A stretch of 64,000 nt of DNA from Rhizobiaceae bacterium (GCA_019635755.1 JAHBYW010000004.1:372001-436000); one strand, 5' to 3'. Counted from the first letter of the stretch, positions 9,479 to 19,379 are shown. The notes: generated from the letters alone by a model not told the origin. Made by a program: numbers and translations.

Positions 9479-10549
9479 ATGAATGTGCAACCGACGGACG
9501 TAGGCGAGCGTAGCGCGGACATAGCCGCGACGATCGCCATGACGATGCGGCAGATGGGCGTGCTCGGCCTGCCGCGGAACTACGAGATTTTCTACGAGGC
9601 GTTGAGCGGCGCCAACACGCAGCTCTCCATGGACCTGCTGGCGCTCGGCAAGCGGCCGAAGCAGGACGAGCTCGACAAGCTCGGCCAGAAGTACTTTGCG
9701 CAGAACCACGAGCAGGGCATCGTCGACAGCGTCCGCGAGACCATCGCGCGGCAGCTCGAGGACATCACCAAGATCCTGCTGAACGAGCGCACCTATCTCG
9801 AGAAGTACGGGCGTATCCTCGACCAGACCGCCGAGGGCCTGAACAACCGGCAGCTCATCACCAAGGACCTTCTGAACAAGATCGTCGGCGTGATGGCGAC
9901 GGCCACCAACACCACGATCGACCACGGCAAGCAGGCCGTCGAGACCCTGGGCGACCGCTCGGCAGAGCTCGAAAACGTCAAGTCGAAGCTCGAGGAATAC
10001 AAGAAGCTCGCCGACACCGATCCGCTGACCCACATCTGGAACCGCCGCGCCTTCGATCGGCGCATCGCGCGGATCTACGATTCGCCGAAGTCGATCATGT
10101 TCAACGCCCTGATCCTGGCCGACATCGATCGCTTCAAGGCGATCAACGACCGCCATGGCCATCCGGTGGGCGACAAGATCATCCAGATCATCGCCGGCAT
10201 CCTCCAGTCGCAGGCTCGCGACGACATGTTCGTCGCCCGCACCGGCGGCGAGGAGTTCGCGGTCATCATCGAAGGCAGCGAGGATTCAGTCTTCACCTTC
10301 GCCGAACGGCTGCGCAAGGCGGTCGGCGATGCCCAGTTCGGCAACAGCATGACCGGCGCGAACTTCGGCGCCATCACCATCTCCATGGGCATCTGCATGG
10401 CGACCGAGGCCGACGGTCCCGAGGATCTGTATGCCAAGGCCGACCGCGCGCTCTACCGGTCGAAGGTCGGCGGCCGCAACCAGGTCAGCACCTATTCGGC
10501 CCCGAACGGACCGCAGGGCAAGAACTACGCGCTCTACCGTAAGGACTGA
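9479..10549 (+). CDS. Diguanylate cyclase (GGDEF domain)
   Basis: 356 aa cytosolic protein making cyclic di-GMP from two GTP. The C-terminal GGDEF domain (~residues 175-340) has an intact active site, RTGGEEF, and the D-x-D-x-FK-x-IND nucleotide and metal region (LADIDRFKAINDRHGH). The residues at the usual I-site place read RDDM rather than RxxD, so product inhibition may be missing. The N-terminal ~160 residues are helical with a predicted coiled coil (SAELENVKSKLEEYKKL) leading into the cyclase; no transmembrane segment is seen. A symmetric terminator follows. Confidence 0.92.
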   Translation: MNVQPTDVGERSADIAATIAMTMRQMGVLGLPRNYEIFYEALSGANTQLSMDLLALGKRPKQDELDKLGQKYFAQNHEQGIVDSVRETIARQLEDITKILLNERTYLEKYGRILDQTAEGLNNRQLITKDLLNKIVGVMATATNTTIDHGKQAVETLGDRSAELENVKSKLEEYKKLADTDPLTHIWNRRAFDRRIARIYDSPKSIMFNALILADIDRFKAINDRHGHPVGDKIIQIIAGILQSQARDDMFVARTGGEEFAVIIEGSEDSVFTFAERLRKAVGDAQFGNSMTGANFGAITISMGICMATEADGPEDLYAKADRALYRSKVGGRNQVSTYSAPNGPQGKNYALYRKD

Positions 10550-10570
10550 GCGGAACCGCGACAGCGGCAC

Positions 10571-10598
10571 AAAAAAGGCGCCTCGCGGCGCCTTTTTC
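10571..10598. terminator. Bidirectional rho-independent terminator
   Basis: GGCGCC (10577-10582), loop TCGC, GGCGCC (10587-10592), flanked by A6 on the left and T5 on the right. It serves the diguanylate cyclase gene on the plus strand and the convergent DAHP synthase on the minus strand. Confidence 0.88.
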
Positions 10599-10626
10599 GT
10601 TATGAGGTTTGCGGTGACGGCGGCGG

Positions 10627-12000
10627 CTATTCCGCGGCAACCGTGCGCTCCACGCGCTTGTGGCCGCTCTTCAGCAGATCCGACACCAGGAACGCCAGCT
10701 CGATCGCCTGGTCGGCGTTGAGACGCGGGTCGCAATGCGTGTGGTAGCGGTCGTGAAGATCGTCGGCCGTGATGGCGCGGGCGCCGCCGGTGCATTCGGT
10801 CACGTTCTTGCCGGTCATCTCGATGTGGATGCCGCCCGGATGCGTGCCCTCGGCGCGATGCACCTCGAAGAAGCTCTGCACCTCCCTCAGGATGCGGTCG
10901 AACGGCCGTGTCTTGTAGCTGTTCAGCGTGATCGTGTTGCCGTGCATCGGGTCGCAGGACCAGACGACCTTGCGGCCTTCGCGTTCGACGGCCCGGATCA
11001 GCTTGGGCAGGTGATCGCCGACCTTGTCGTAGCCGAAGCGGTTGATCAGCGTCAGCCGCCCCGGTTCGTTCTCCGGATTGAGCAGGTCGATCAGCTGCAA
11101 GAGCCCGTCGGGCGTCAGCGACGGTCCGCATTTCAGCCCGAGCGGGTTCTTGATGCCGCGGCAGTACTCGACATGCGCATGGTCCGGCTGGCGCGTCCGG
11201 TCGCCGATCCAGATCATGTGGCCCGACGTGGCGTACCAGTCGCCCGAGGTGGAATCGACGCGGGTGAGCGCCTCCTCGTAGCCGAGCAGCAACGCCTCAT
11301 GGCTGGTGTAGAAGTCGGTCTCGCGCAGCGCGTAGTTCGTCTCCGAGGTGATGCCGACGGCTGCCATGAAATCCATGGTTTCCGTGATGCGGTTGGCCAG
11401 CGCCTCGTATTTTTCTGCCTGCGGGCTGTCGGAGACGAAGCCCAGCATCCAGCGATGCACGTTTTCCAGCGAGGCGTAGCCGCCCTGCGCGAAGGCGCGC
11501 AGCAGGTTGAGCGTCGCGGCCGACTGCCGGTACGCCATCTCCTGCCGGGCCGGATCGGGAATGCGCGACTTGGCGTCGAACTCGATCCCGTTGATGATGT
11601 CGCCGCGATAGCTGGGCAGCGTCACGCCATTCTGCGTCTCACTGCCCGAGGAGCGCGGCTTGGCGAACTGGCCGGCGATGCGCCCGACCTTCACCACCGG
11701 CTGCGAGCCTGCGAAGGTCAGCACGACCGACATCTGCAGGAACACGCGGAAGAAGTCGCGGATGTTGTCCGCGCCATGCTCCGCGAAGCTCTCGGCGCAA
11801 TCGCCGCCCTGGAGGAGGAATGCGTCACCGGCTGAGACGGATGCAAGCTGCTTCTTCAGCTTGCGCGCCTCGCCTGCAAAAACCAGCGGCGGAAAGGTCG
11901 CGAGACGGGCTTCCGTGTCCTTCAGCGCGCCGGCATCCGGATAATCCGGCACCTGCTGGATGGGCTTCGCTCTCCAGGAATTCGGGGACCATTTCGTCAT
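10627..12000 (-). CDS. 3-deoxy-7-phosphoheptulonate synthase, class II
   Basis: First enzyme of the shikimate pathway, condensing phosphoenolpyruvate and erythrose 4-phosphate. 457 aa, the full length of plant-like/type II DAHP synthases. Recognisable segments are the [11 protein letters not shown] region (the metal-binding Cys is in GDCAE), [11 protein letters not shown], the KCGPSL block, CDPMHGNT and [15 protein letters not shown]. Feedback regulation cannot be read from the sequence. gor lies upstream on the same strand, with a 122-base gap that can hold its own promoter. Confidence 0.95.
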   Translation of the reverse strand: MTKWSPNSWRAKPIQQVPDYPDAGALKDTEARLATFPPLVFAGEARKLKKQLASVSAGDAFLLQGGDCAESFAEHGADNIRDFFRVFLQMSVVLTFAGSQPVVKVGRIAGQFAKPRSSGSETQNGVTLPSYRGDIINGIEFDAKSRIPDPARQEMAYRQSAATLNLLRAFAQGGYASLENVHRWMLGFVSDSPQAEKYEALANRITETMDFMAAVGITSETNYALRETDFYTSHEALLLGYEEALTRVDSTSGDWYATSGHMIWIGDRTRQPDHAHVEYCRGIKNPLGLKCGPSLTPDGLLQLIDLLNPENEPGRLTLINRFGYDKVGDHLPKLIRAVEREGRKVVWSCDPMHGNTITLNSYKTRPFDRILREVQSFFEVHRAEGTHPGGIHIEMTGKNVTECTGGARAITADDLHDRYHTHCDPRLNADQAIELAFLVSDLLKSGHKRVERTVAAE

Positions 12001-12122
12001 CGTCGCACCCTACGCCATTCGCCCGGCCGGACATATCGCCCGAGCCGGAACCGCGGCTCTCTACACGAAGCCGCTGCCGTATTCTACCCTGGACCTCGGC
12101 CGAAATCGAACCGGCACGCGGA

Positions 12123-13514
12123 TCAGCCGGCGCGCTGGCCGTCCTTCACCCGGTAGCTCGGCTGGTACATCGTCACCAGTTCCTCGGCCGCCGTGGGGTG
12201 GACCGCCATCGTGCGGTCGAAGTCGTCCTTGGTCAGCCCGGCCTTCAGCGCGATGCCGAGCAGTTGGGCCATTTCGCCCGCGTCGGGGCCGAGCACATGG
12301 GCGCCGAGCACAAGTTTCGTCTCGCCATCGACCACGAGCTTCATCAGCGTCCGCTCTTCCCGGCCGGAGAGCGTGTGCCGCAGCGGCCTGAACGAGGCGC
12401 GGTAGACCTCGAGTTCCCGGAAGCGGACGGCGGCGGCCTCTTCCGACAGGCCGACGGTGCCGATCTCCGGCTGCGAGAAGACAGCAGTGGCGACGCAATC
12501 ATGGTCCGGCGCCGTCGGATTGTCCTTGAACACGGTCTCGACAAAGCACATGGCCTCGTGGATGGCGACCGGCGTCAGTTGCACGCGGTTGGTCACGTCG
12601 CCCACGGCATAGATGTTTTCGACGCTGGTCCGCGAATACTCGTCGACGACGATCTCGCCCACCTTCCCCGTCTCCACGCCGGCAGCCTCGAGGCCGAGAG
12701 ATTCCGTGTTCGGGATACGGCCGATCGCCAGCATGACCTGCCCCGCGGTGATCATCTCGCCGGTCGACAGGTGCGCGTCGAGGAGCCCGTCCGGGCGCTT
12801 CTCGATCCGCTCGAAGATCGTCTGGCAAAGGACTCGGATGCCTTTCTTTTCCATCGTCTGGTGAAGCGTCTCGCGCAGATCCATGTCGAAGCGCTGCAGG
12901 ATTTCCTGGCCGCGGTAGATCAACGTCGTCTCGACGCCCAGCCCATGGAAGATGTTGGCGAACTCCACCGCGATGTAACCGCCGCCCGCGATCACGATCG
13001 CCTTCGGCAGCGCCTTCAGGTCGAAGGCCTCGCTGGAGAAGATGCAGTGTTCGTGGCCCGGCAGCGCAGCATGCGGGTTCGGGCGTCCGCCGGTCGCGAT
13101 CAGGATCGTCGCGGCCGTCACGGTCCGGTTCTCGCTCTCGATGCGCACCGTGTGGCGGTCGACCAGCGTCGCGCGCGAATGGAACGTCGTGCCGCCCGCC
13201 CGTTCGACGCCCGACTGGTAGAGCCCGGACAGGCGGGCGATCTCGCGGTCCTTGTTGGCGACCAGCGTCGGCCAGTCGAAGCTGGTCGCCAGAACGGTCC
13301 AGCCATAGCCGGCCGCATCCTCGAAATGCTCGGGAAACTGCGACGCATGGACGAACAGCTTCTTCGGCACGCAGCCGCGGATGACGCAGGTGCCGCCGAA
13401 ACGGTATTCCTCGGCGATCGCCACCCGCTTGCCGAGCGACGCTGCGACCCGCGCGGCGCGTACGCCGCCCGATCCGCCGCCGATGACGAAGAGGTCGTAG
13501 TCGAAGTCAGCCAT
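12123..13514 (-). CDS. gor: Glutathione-disulfide reductase
   Basis: Cytosolic flavoprotein disulfide reductase of 463 aa, reducing GSSG with NADPH. It has the FAD-binding GGGSGGVRAAR at the N-terminus, the redox-active pair in GGTCVIRGCVPKKL, a second Rossmann motif GGGYIAVEFAN with an Arg after the second strand (IYRGQEI) in keeping with NADPH, the FAD motif YAVGDV, and the catalytic HPTAAEE near the C-terminus. A terminator lies just upstream between it and the DUF2059 gene, so it is probably transcribed separately. Confidence 0.95.
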   Translation of the reverse strand: MADFDYDLFVIGGGSGGVRAARVAASLGKRVAIAEEYRFGGTCVIRGCVPKKLFVHASQFPEHFEDAAGYGWTVLATSFDWPTLVANKDREIARLSGLYQSGVERAGGTTFHSRATLVDRHTVRIESENRTVTAATILIATGGRPNPHAALPGHEHCIFSSEAFDLKALPKAIVIAGGGYIAVEFANIFHGLGVETTLIYRGQEILQRFDMDLRETLHQTMEKKGIRVLCQTIFERIEKRPDGLLDAHLSTGEMITAGQVMLAIGRIPNTESLGLEAAGVETGKVGEIVVDEYSRTSVENIYAVGDVTNRVQLTPVAIHEAMCFVETVFKDNPTAPDHDCVATAVFSQPEIGTVGLSEEAAAVRFRELEVYRASFRPLRHTLSGREERTLMKLVVDGETKLVLGAHVLGPDAGEMAQLLGIALKAGLTKDDFDRTMAVHPTAAEELVTMYQPSYRVKDGQRAG

Positions 13515-13561
13515 GTCGCCTCACGCGCCCGTCCCGCGCATGAGACCTATGGTCGGCGCGC

Positions 13562-13592
13562 GCAAAAGAAAAGCCCGGCGCTGGGCCGGGCT
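13562..13592 (-). terminator. Rho-independent terminator after DUF2059 gene
   Basis: Stem AGCCCGGC (13572-13579) with GCCGGGCT (13585-13592) and a 5-base loop. On the minus strand it is followed by a TTTTCTTTT tract. It lies 40 bases past the DUF2059 stop codon and before gor. Confidence 0.85.
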
Positions 13593-13631
13593 CGATTTCG
13601 GTCAGATGTGCGCCAGAGCAGCGCGAGCGCA

Positions 13632-14216
13632 TCACTGGCTGGTGCTGGTGCCGGTCGTCGTGCCGGTGGTGGCGCCACCCGGCAGCAGGGAGGCCGGATC
13701 GGCCGGTGCCATCGCACCCACGATCGTCTCGAGCTTCTGGCCGACCGCCAGCGCCAGGTCGCGCGCGATGCCGCGCTCCCAGATCTCGACGGCCTTGTTG
13801 GTCTCGCGCGTCACGATCGGCCCGTTGGCCAGCAGCTTCTTGCCGGTCTCCGAATTGTAGAACGTGGCGATGGTGTTCAGGTCCGCCTCGGAGAAGGACC
13901 GTGCGTAGGCGAGCGCGATCTCCTTTTCGAGGTCGACGCGGCGCGGGACCATCAGAATGGCCTGCTCGTCGACCGTCTGCAGGATCAGCGCCTGCAGGTC
14001 GGGGTTCTGCTGGATCAGGTCGGACTTGATCGTCTTGGCGATTGCCGGGAGGATGTCGTCGAAGTCGTCCGTCGCGTTGATCGCGTCAACGGCCGCGCGC
14101 GCAGCCTTGAGATGCGATTCGGCGATGTCCTGCGCAAAGGCATGCGGCGCGGCGAGGAGGAATGCGGCTGCCGCGGCGGCAGAGGCGAGACGGCGCAGGC
14201 CGGTCGTGAAGGTCAT
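13632..14216 (-). CDS. DUF2059 domain secreted protein
   Basis: 194 aa protein with a signal peptide (basic MTFTTGLRRL, an Ala-rich hydrophobic core, cleavage near AHAFAQ). The mature part carries the DUF2059 helix pattern, including YNSETGKKLLA near the C-terminus, followed by a low-complexity Gly/Thr tail (GATTGTTTGTSTSQ). The family is periplasmic or exported and of unknown function. It starts two bases after the rpiA stop and is surely co-transcribed with rpiA; the pairing is probably a locally conserved operon rather than a biochemical link. Confidence 0.85.
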   Translation of the reverse strand: MTFTTGLRRLASAAAAAAFLLAAPHAFAQDIAESHLKAARAAVDAINATDDFDDILPAIAKTIKSDLIQQNPDLQALILQTVDEQAILMVPRRVDLEKEIALAYARSFSEADLNTIATFYNSETGKKLLANGPIVTRETNKAVEIWERGIARDLALAVGQKLETIVGAMAPADPASLLPGGATTGTTTGTSTSQ

Positions 14217-14218
14217 GA

Positions 14219-14938
14219 TCAGACAACTCCGTGTTCGTTACCCCGGGGTCGGTCGAGGGTGGTGATGCCCCCTGCCCCGGCAATGATCGCCGTGGTCGCC
14301 ATCCCCAGGAAAAGCCCGTGCTCGACGACGCCTGGTATGGCGTGAAGAGCGTCCGAAAGCGCTCTTGGATCGGGAATGCGGCCAAAAGATGCATCGAGGA
14401 TCAGATGGCCGCCGTCTGTAACAAAAGCAGCGCCGCCCGTCATCCTCAATGTGATTGTGCCGGCGAGGCCGAGCCGTTCCGCGGCCATGGCGATTGCCGT
14501 CCGGGTGGCTTCGAGGCCGAAACGGTTCACCTCGATCGGCAGGGGAAAACGGCCCAGCATGTCCACCAGCTTGCTGGCGTCGGCGATCACGACCATTCGC
14601 CCGGATGCCGCCGCCACGATCTTCTCGCGCAGCAGCGCGCCGCCGCCGCCCTTGATCAGGGTGAGGTTGCGGTCCAGTTCGTCGGCGCCGTCTATCGTGA
14701 GGTCAAGGACCGGCGTCGCCTCCAGGGTCGTCAGCGGCACGCCGAGCTCTTGGCACAGCTTCGCCGTCCGCTCCGAGGTCGGGACGCCGACGATCGCGAG
14801 CCCGCCCGCCACCCGCTCTGCCAGCAGTCTGACGAATTCCTCGGCGGTCGAACCCGTGCCGATGCCGAGCCGCATGCCCGGCCGGACATGCGTCAGCGCG
14901 GCCCGCGCGGCTTCGATCTTGAGGGCTTTGGCGTCCAT
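14219..14938 (-). CDS. rpiA: Ribose-5-phosphate isomerase A
   Basis: 239 aa. Interconverts ribose 5-phosphate and ribulose 5-phosphate in the pentose phosphate pathway. The RpiA motifs are intact: [12 protein letters not shown] (phosphate loop), DGADELD (catalytic Asp), and [14 protein letters not shown] with the conserved Lys and Glu. Length is typical. First gene of a two-gene operon with DUF2059, divergent from gph, which uses related sugar phosphate metabolism. Confidence 0.95.
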   Translation of the reverse strand: MDAKALKIEAARAALTHVRPGMRLGIGTGSTAEEFVRLLAERVAGGLAIVGVPTSERTAKLCQELGVPLTTLEATPVLDLTIDGADELDRNLTLIKGGGGALLREKIVAAASGRMVVIADASKLVDMLGRFPLPIEVNRFGLEATRTAIAMAAERLGLAGTITLRMTGGAAFVTDGGHLILDASFGRIPDPRALSDALHAIPGVVEHGLFLGMATTAIIAGAGGITTLDRPRGNEHGVV

Positions 14939-15089
14939 GTCCCCGGATGGCTCGTTTCCGCGGCGCTCCTATCAGCTTTAGGCAGAAGAGCAAGCGGCTG
15001 GGGGCGGCGAGCCGGTCGACGGGCCTTGCGCGGCGGCGGGCCGGCAGCTATCGCGCGGGCTCCCGACGTCCGAGCCCAGTGTCCCGCGC

Positions 15090-15770
15090 ATGCCCAAACC
15101 CATCATCGTCTTCGACCTCGACGGCACGCTGATCGACACGGCGCCCGACCTGCTGGACAGCCTGAACCATAGCCTCGGCCTCGCGGGGCTTTCCCCGGTC
15201 GAGGCAGCACCCTTCCGTGCCGAGCTCGGCATGGGCTCGCGGGCGATGCTCCAGCGCGCTTTCGCGTCGGTCCGGCGAGACTTCATCGAGGGCGAACTCG
15301 ACAGTCTCCAGACCTCGTTCCTCGACCATTACAGGCTGAACATTCCCGGCAGGTCGCGGCCCTACCCCGGCGTGCTGGCCGCGCTCGACCGCTTCGAGGC
15401 CGCCGGCTTTGAGCTCGCCATCTGCACCAACAAGATCGAGAAGAGTGCCAGCGCGCTGATCGAAGGCCTCGGCCTCGCGCCGCGCTTCGCGGCGATCGCA
15501 GGGGCCGACACCTTCCCCTTCCGCAAGCCCGATCCGCGCCATCTGACCGAAACGATCGCGATGGCGAAGGCCGATGCCAGCCGGGCCGTGATGATCGGCG
15601 ATTCGCGGACCGACATCGACACCGCCAAGGCTGCCGGGATCCCGGTGATCGCCGTCGATTTCGGCTATACCGACCGTCACGTGCGCGAGTTCGATCCGAG
15701 CATGGTCGTCTCGACCTACGACGAGATCACATTGGAGGCTGTGGAGCGGCTGATCGCGGCGGCAGGCTGA
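15090..15770 (+). CDS. gph: Phosphoglycolate phosphatase (HAD superfamily)
   Basis: 226 aa HAD-family phosphatase. Motif I DLDGTLIDT (nucleophile and general-acid Asp), motif II CTNK, motif III Lys in FRKPDPRHL, and motif IV GDSRTDIDTAKAAG are all present. The cap region between motifs I and II is the C1 helical type of Gph. The name rests on family similarity; phosphoglycolate specificity is likely but not proven. Divergent from rpiA with a 151-base spacer. Confidence 0.88.
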   Translation: MPKPIIVFDLDGTLIDTAPDLLDSLNHSLGLAGLSPVEAAPFRAELGMGSRAMLQRAFASVRRDFIEGELDSLQTSFLDHYRLNIPGRSRPYPGVLAALDRFEAAGFELAICTNKIEKSASALIEGLGLAPRFAAIAGADTFPFRKPDPRHLTETIAMAKADASRAVMIGDSRTDIDTAKAAGIPVIAVDFGYTDRHVREFDPSMVVSTYDEITLEAVERLIAAAG

Positions 15771-15779
15771 ACGTTTGGA

Positions 15780-15854
15780 TGGTGGGCGATGTAGGGATTG
15801 AACCTACGACCCCACCCGTGTGAAGGGTGTGCTCTCCCGCTGAGCTAATCGCCC
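15780..15854 (-). tRNA. tRNA-Val (anticodon CAC)
   Basis: 75 nt including an encoded CCA. Read on the minus strand, the acceptor GGGCGAT pairs with ATCGCCC; the D arm begins AGCTCAGCGGGAGAGC; the anticodon arm is CACCC-TTCACAC-GGGTG with CAC at positions 34-36 (reads GUG); the T arm is CGTAGGTTCAATCCCTACA. All stems are complete. It lies nine bases beyond the gph stop codon, on the opposite strand. Confidence 0.96.
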
Positions 15855-15962
15855 ATCCGCAGCCCGTCGGGAACCTCGGGCCGAAAACGTGCCGCGATAT
15901 AGGCTGCGGCTCCCGGCCAAGTCAAGTTTGGCAAGGATGCCGCCGAACCAGGTGGCAAGTCC

Positions 15963-17834
15963 TCAGCCGCTGACCTCGACGCGCACGGCGTCGGTCTTCT
16001 CGATCGCCGTCTTCAGCCGCGCGTCACGCTCGTAGACGTCGTCGAAATACTCGACCTTGCCAGACAGGTCGGGCCAAGCTGTGAAGTACGACACGTAGAC
16101 GGGGATCTTGCGGCTGACCTTCTCCGACGAGTGACCCTGCTTCAGCTTGCCGGCCACGTAGTCGCGTGTCGAGCCCAGCACCGCGGCGGCCATGCCGCGG
16201 GGGTCGGCGAGGCGGATGCAGCCGTGGCTGAAGGCGCGCACGTCCTTGTCGAACAGCGACTTCGACGGCGTGTCATGCATGTAGATGGCGTGCTTGTTCG
16301 GGAACAGGATCTTGAGTTCGCCGAGCGCATTGGCCTCGCTCGGCGTCTGCCGCACATCGTAAGGGATGTTCGCGCCATAGGCGCCCCAGTTGATCGAAGC
16401 CGACGGGATGCGGCGGCCCTTCGAGTCGGTCACCTCGTAGCCGGCACGGTCGAGATAGCCGGGATCGCCCATCAGGCGGGGCAGCATCTCGTTGATCAGG
16501 ATCGACCTCGGCACGCCCCAATAGGGATTGTAATCGACCTGCTCGATCTCGTCGTAGAAGAAGCTGGTCTGGTTGGCGCGGGTGCCGATGACCACGCGCG
16601 TCGTCAGTTTTGCCTCGCCGCCCTCGATATAGCTGGCCATGTACGCGGGCTGGTTGATGAACACGCGCGGACTGCCGAGGTCCGATGGCAGCCACCGGAT
16701 CTGCTCCAGCGCCAGCTTCACCTTGTCCAGCCGATCGGCCTTCGACGAGCCGACGAGGGCCGCGACCGTGCGCGGACCGATCACGCCGTCGCCCTTCAGG
16801 CCGAGAAGCTCCTGCTTGGCCTTGATGACCGGTACCAGCTCGTCGACATAGTCCTGGCTTTCCGCCAGGCGTGCCAGCACCGGGCCGTGCTCGCCGCCGA
16901 AGGCGTCGTCCATGTCTCGCGCGATGGCCGCGAGCACGTTCGGCAGTTCGGCGCTGCTCTGGCCCGGTTTCAGCACCAGGCGCGGATCGATGACGATTGC
17001 GTTCTCCTCGCTCGCCTCCAGCGCCTCGAGCTCGACGCGCAGCGCCTGGTACTCGGCGTTCTGCGGGTGGCGTGATTCGAGGAAAGTGCGCACCTGCTGC
17101 GTATGCGCCAGCGTTGCCAGTACGGCAGCAGGGTCGAACGCCTTGGCCGGGAAGTCGTGGTAGCCGGAGAGCTTGTTGGGATCGATGCGCCCGCCCTGCG
17201 CGTCGCGCACATAGCGCAGCACGCGGGCCGACAGCGTCATTTCGAACTGCACGAGATCGCGCATCCGGGCCGCGGTCTGGTCGACCGAGTAGGCCGCGGG
17301 CGGCACCGAGATGGCGTACTCGTCCGGCTCGAGGCCGTGGCTGCCGGCGTCGCCCAGAACGCGGACGGCCTCCATCGCGCGACCGTTGGCCGTGAAGCCA
17401 CTGACCCAGATGAAGGAGGGATTGGCGGCATAGTAGTCGACCAGGCCCTTGGCGATGTCCTTTTCCGCGGTCAGATCGAAGCCTTCGAGGCCCGCGGCCG
17501 CCTCGGCGATCGACAGGCCGGACAGCGACGGCTCGAACGCGGCCGGCTGCGGCAGCGCGCGCAGCTTGGCGAAATCGACGCGTGCCAGACCCTCGACCTT
17601 GTAGTCGTAGTAGCTCGGACCCGTGACCTTGGCGACGACGCGCTGCTTGGGCTTGGCGGGAGCGGCTGGAAACTCGCCGGACTGTTTCTTCTTCTTCACT
17701 CCGCCGCCGAACAGCAGCTGGAAGAGGTCCTTCTGCTCGGCATGCGCCGCTGGGATCACCAGCGACGAGGCGAAGGCGGTCATCACGATTCCGAGACCGA
17801 GCCTGCGAATGCTGCTGCCGCTGGATATGCCCAT
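15963..17834 (-). CDS. L,D-transpeptidase (YcbB/LdtD-like), periplasmic
   Basis: 623 aa peptidoglycan cross-linking enzyme. The N-terminus is a signal peptide ending near AHAEQ. A long scaffold follows, then a peptidoglycan-binding-like segment (GLKGDGVIGPRTVAAL), then the YkuD catalytic domain with the substrate-binding INWGAYG...P region, HDTPSKSLF and the active-site SHGCIRL (Cys539). The layout matches the large Ldt type that makes 3-3 cross-links, which are abundant in Rhizobiales. Transcribed alone; a 268-base spacer upstream holds no other gene I can see. Confidence 0.93.
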   Translation of the reverse strand: MGISSGSSIRRLGLGIVMTAFASSLVIPAAHAEQKDLFQLLFGGGVKKKKQSGEFPAAPAKPKQRVVAKVTGPSYYDYKVEGLARVDFAKLRALPQPAAFEPSLSGLSIAEAAAGLEGFDLTAEKDIAKGLVDYYAANPSFIWVSGFTANGRAMEAVRVLGDAGSHGLEPDEYAISVPPAAYSVDQTAARMRDLVQFEMTLSARVLRYVRDAQGGRIDPNKLSGYHDFPAKAFDPAAVLATLAHTQQVRTFLESRHPQNAEYQALRVELEALEASEENAIVIDPRLVLKPGQSSAELPNVLAAIARDMDDAFGGEHGPVLARLAESQDYVDELVPVIKAKQELLGLKGDGVIGPRTVAALVGSSKADRLDKVKLALEQIRWLPSDLGSPRVFINQPAYMASYIEGGEAKLTTRVVIGTRANQTSFFYDEIEQVDYNPYWGVPRSILINEMLPRLMGDPGYLDRAGYEVTDSKGRRIPSASINWGAYGANIPYDVRQTPSEANALGELKILFPNKHAIYMHDTPSKSLFDKDVRAFSHGCIRLADPRGMAAAVLGSTRDYVAGKLKQGHSSEKVSRKIPVYVSYFTAWPDLSGKVEYFDDVYERDARLKTAIEKTDAVRVEVSG

Positions 17835-18102
17835 TCGATCACCCGCCTGGCCGCGACAGGTCGCGGCGGTTCAACCATTTCGCCCCAGACGCGACGACCG
17901 ACGCGCACCACGATGCGAACTTACGGCGCCAGAATCGCTGTCGGACGTGGCCGATCCGTGGCGGCAACATACTGATTCATACCGTTATCGTTAAGCTTTC
18001 ATAAATTTCCGCCCTCGTCCGTTGCACGAAAAACACATGTCCGTGATCGTCGCCCAAGCTTGGGAAAGGCGAAGGCGGCACACGGCCGCCCTCCAGGATG
18101 CG

Positions 18103-18354
18103 TCAGCTGCCAGATCCGGTCCGGTCACCGTCCGGATCGTAGTCCCGGTCGCGATCGGCGGCAGGCTTGCTCCCCGAGCGATCCTCGTCGGGATTCCAGC
18201 CACCCTGCTGGCGGTGCCGCGGCTCCTCGGCGCGCTGCTGCTCGCTCTTGCGGAACCCGCCCTCGCGCTCGACGCCCGCCTGGCGCGCATGCTTGTCCTC
18301 GAAATCGCGCTTCTCGCGCGAACCGTCCTCGGTCTTCTCGGGTCGCTTGCTCAT
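18103..18354 (-). CDS. Small hydrophilic, probably disordered protein
   Basis: 83 aa. I do not recognise a named family. Composition is extreme: very rich in Arg, Glu, Asp, Lys, Gly and Gln, one Trp, no long hydrophobic stretch, and a C-terminal run of Asp-Arg repeats (DRDRDYDPDGDR). That is hydrophilin-like and predicts intrinsic disorder. The start is supported by AAGGAG 7 bases upstream of the ATG at 18354. It follows the alpha/beta hydrolase gene by 91 bases on the same strand. A stress or desiccation role is only an analogy. Confidence 0.65.
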   Translation of the reverse strand: MSKRPEKTEDGSREKRDFEDKHARQAGVEREGGFRKSEQQRAEEPRHRQQGGWNPDEDRSGSKPAADRDRDYDPDGDRTGSGS

Positions 18355-18445
18355 TGTCCGTCTCCTTCGCGGTTTGGCGGACAACAGGAACGGCCCAGCC
18401 GACTTTTGGTTCGCACGGGCGGCCGATGCCACTCGCCCGGCGCAG

Positions 18446-19354
18446 CTAGTGCACCAAGCTCCGCTTCCGGAGGCCCAGCGTGAAGCGAACGGCCTCCGCC
18501 GCCACGTCCGGGTCAGCCAGGATGCGCCGGTGGCCGAGCCCCTTGGCCCAGTGGACCCGCACATGCGTGCCGGCCTGCGCAAACGCCTTGGCGTTGTCGG
18601 AAAGCACCTCGCGGTCGTCCGGCGCGTGGATCACAAGCGTCGGGGTCGCCAGATACCGCAGCTGCTCCGCGCCGACAAAGTCTTCGAGGGGCCGCCCGGC
18701 GACGCGCTCGACCTGCGCCGCGACCGCGGTCTGCGAGCGCGGACCAAGATTGAGGAACCGGCCGAAATCCTCGAACAGCGCCGGCATGGAACTCGGCGCC
18801 GAGATCAATACGAGCCGCTCGGTTTCCACGGGACGGATACCCGCCACCGAACCTGCGGCCGCGTTGAGCGCAACAGCCCCGCCGAAGGAGTGGCCGACGA
18901 TGGCAGCGAACGGACCGAACCAGTCGCCGGCGGTGCGGGCCGCGTCCACGGCGATCGCCATGTTGAGGCGCCGGCCGGAAGACTGGCCGTGACCCGGCAG
19001 GTCGAGCGCGATGACCCTGTAGCCGGCCTCGCGGTAGCCCTCCACGACGGTCTTCATGTGTTCGGTGCGGGACCGCCAGCCATGGAGAACGAGCACGGTG
19101 CCGATGGGCCGCCCGCCGTCGGGCTTGTAGTCGAAGGCCATCACGCGGCCGGTCCGTGTGGTGAGATGGTGACGGCGCGCCTCGGCCATGAAGCGGGCCG
19201 CCTGGTCGAGGGCGCGGCGTTCCCGGTCTGATACAGACCCTGGATCCGGGGTGCGGCAGAAGAGTTCGAACGCTGCGCGGCCGCTGAGGCCGGGCGCCAG
19301 ATGCTCTCCTGCGCGAAACAGACTACGGATGACCTTATATGAGAATGATGCCAT
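18446..19354 (-). CDS. Alpha/beta hydrolase
   Basis: 302 aa. Serine hydrolase fold with the oxyanion region LHGWRSRTEH, the DLPGHGQS strand and turn, the nucleophile elbow GHSFGG, an Asp in VIHAPDDREV and the catalytic His in GLGHRRIL. The substrate is unknown. The start at 19354 (MASFSYK) is preferred over 19405 because GAGGTG lies 5 bases upstream and because 19405 would run into the operator region. Divergent from a MarR regulator, which probably represses it through the shared operators at 19389-19423. Confidence 0.88.
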   Translation of the reverse strand: MASFSYKVIRSLFRAGEHLAPGLSGRAAFELFCRTPDPGSVSDRERRALDQAARFMAEARRHHLTTRTGRVMAFDYKPDGGRPIGTVLVLHGWRSRTEHMKTVVEGYREAGYRVIALDLPGHGQSSGRRLNMAIAVDAARTAGDWFGPFAAIVGHSFGGAVALNAAAGSVAGIRPVETERLVLISAPSSMPALFEDFGRFLNLGPRSQTAVAAQVERVAGRPLEDFVGAEQLRYLATPTLVIHAPDDREVLSDNAKAFAQAGTHVRVHWAKGLGHRRILADPDVAAEAVRFTLGLRKRSLVH

Positions 19355-19379
19355 GGTGACACCTCGGAGGAGCGGGCAC

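Noticed and set aside
11820-14345. 841-codon open frame on the plus strand
   Set aside because: Antisense to gor, the DUF2059 gene and part of the DAHP synthase gene; low-complexity Arg/Ala sequence without any domain.
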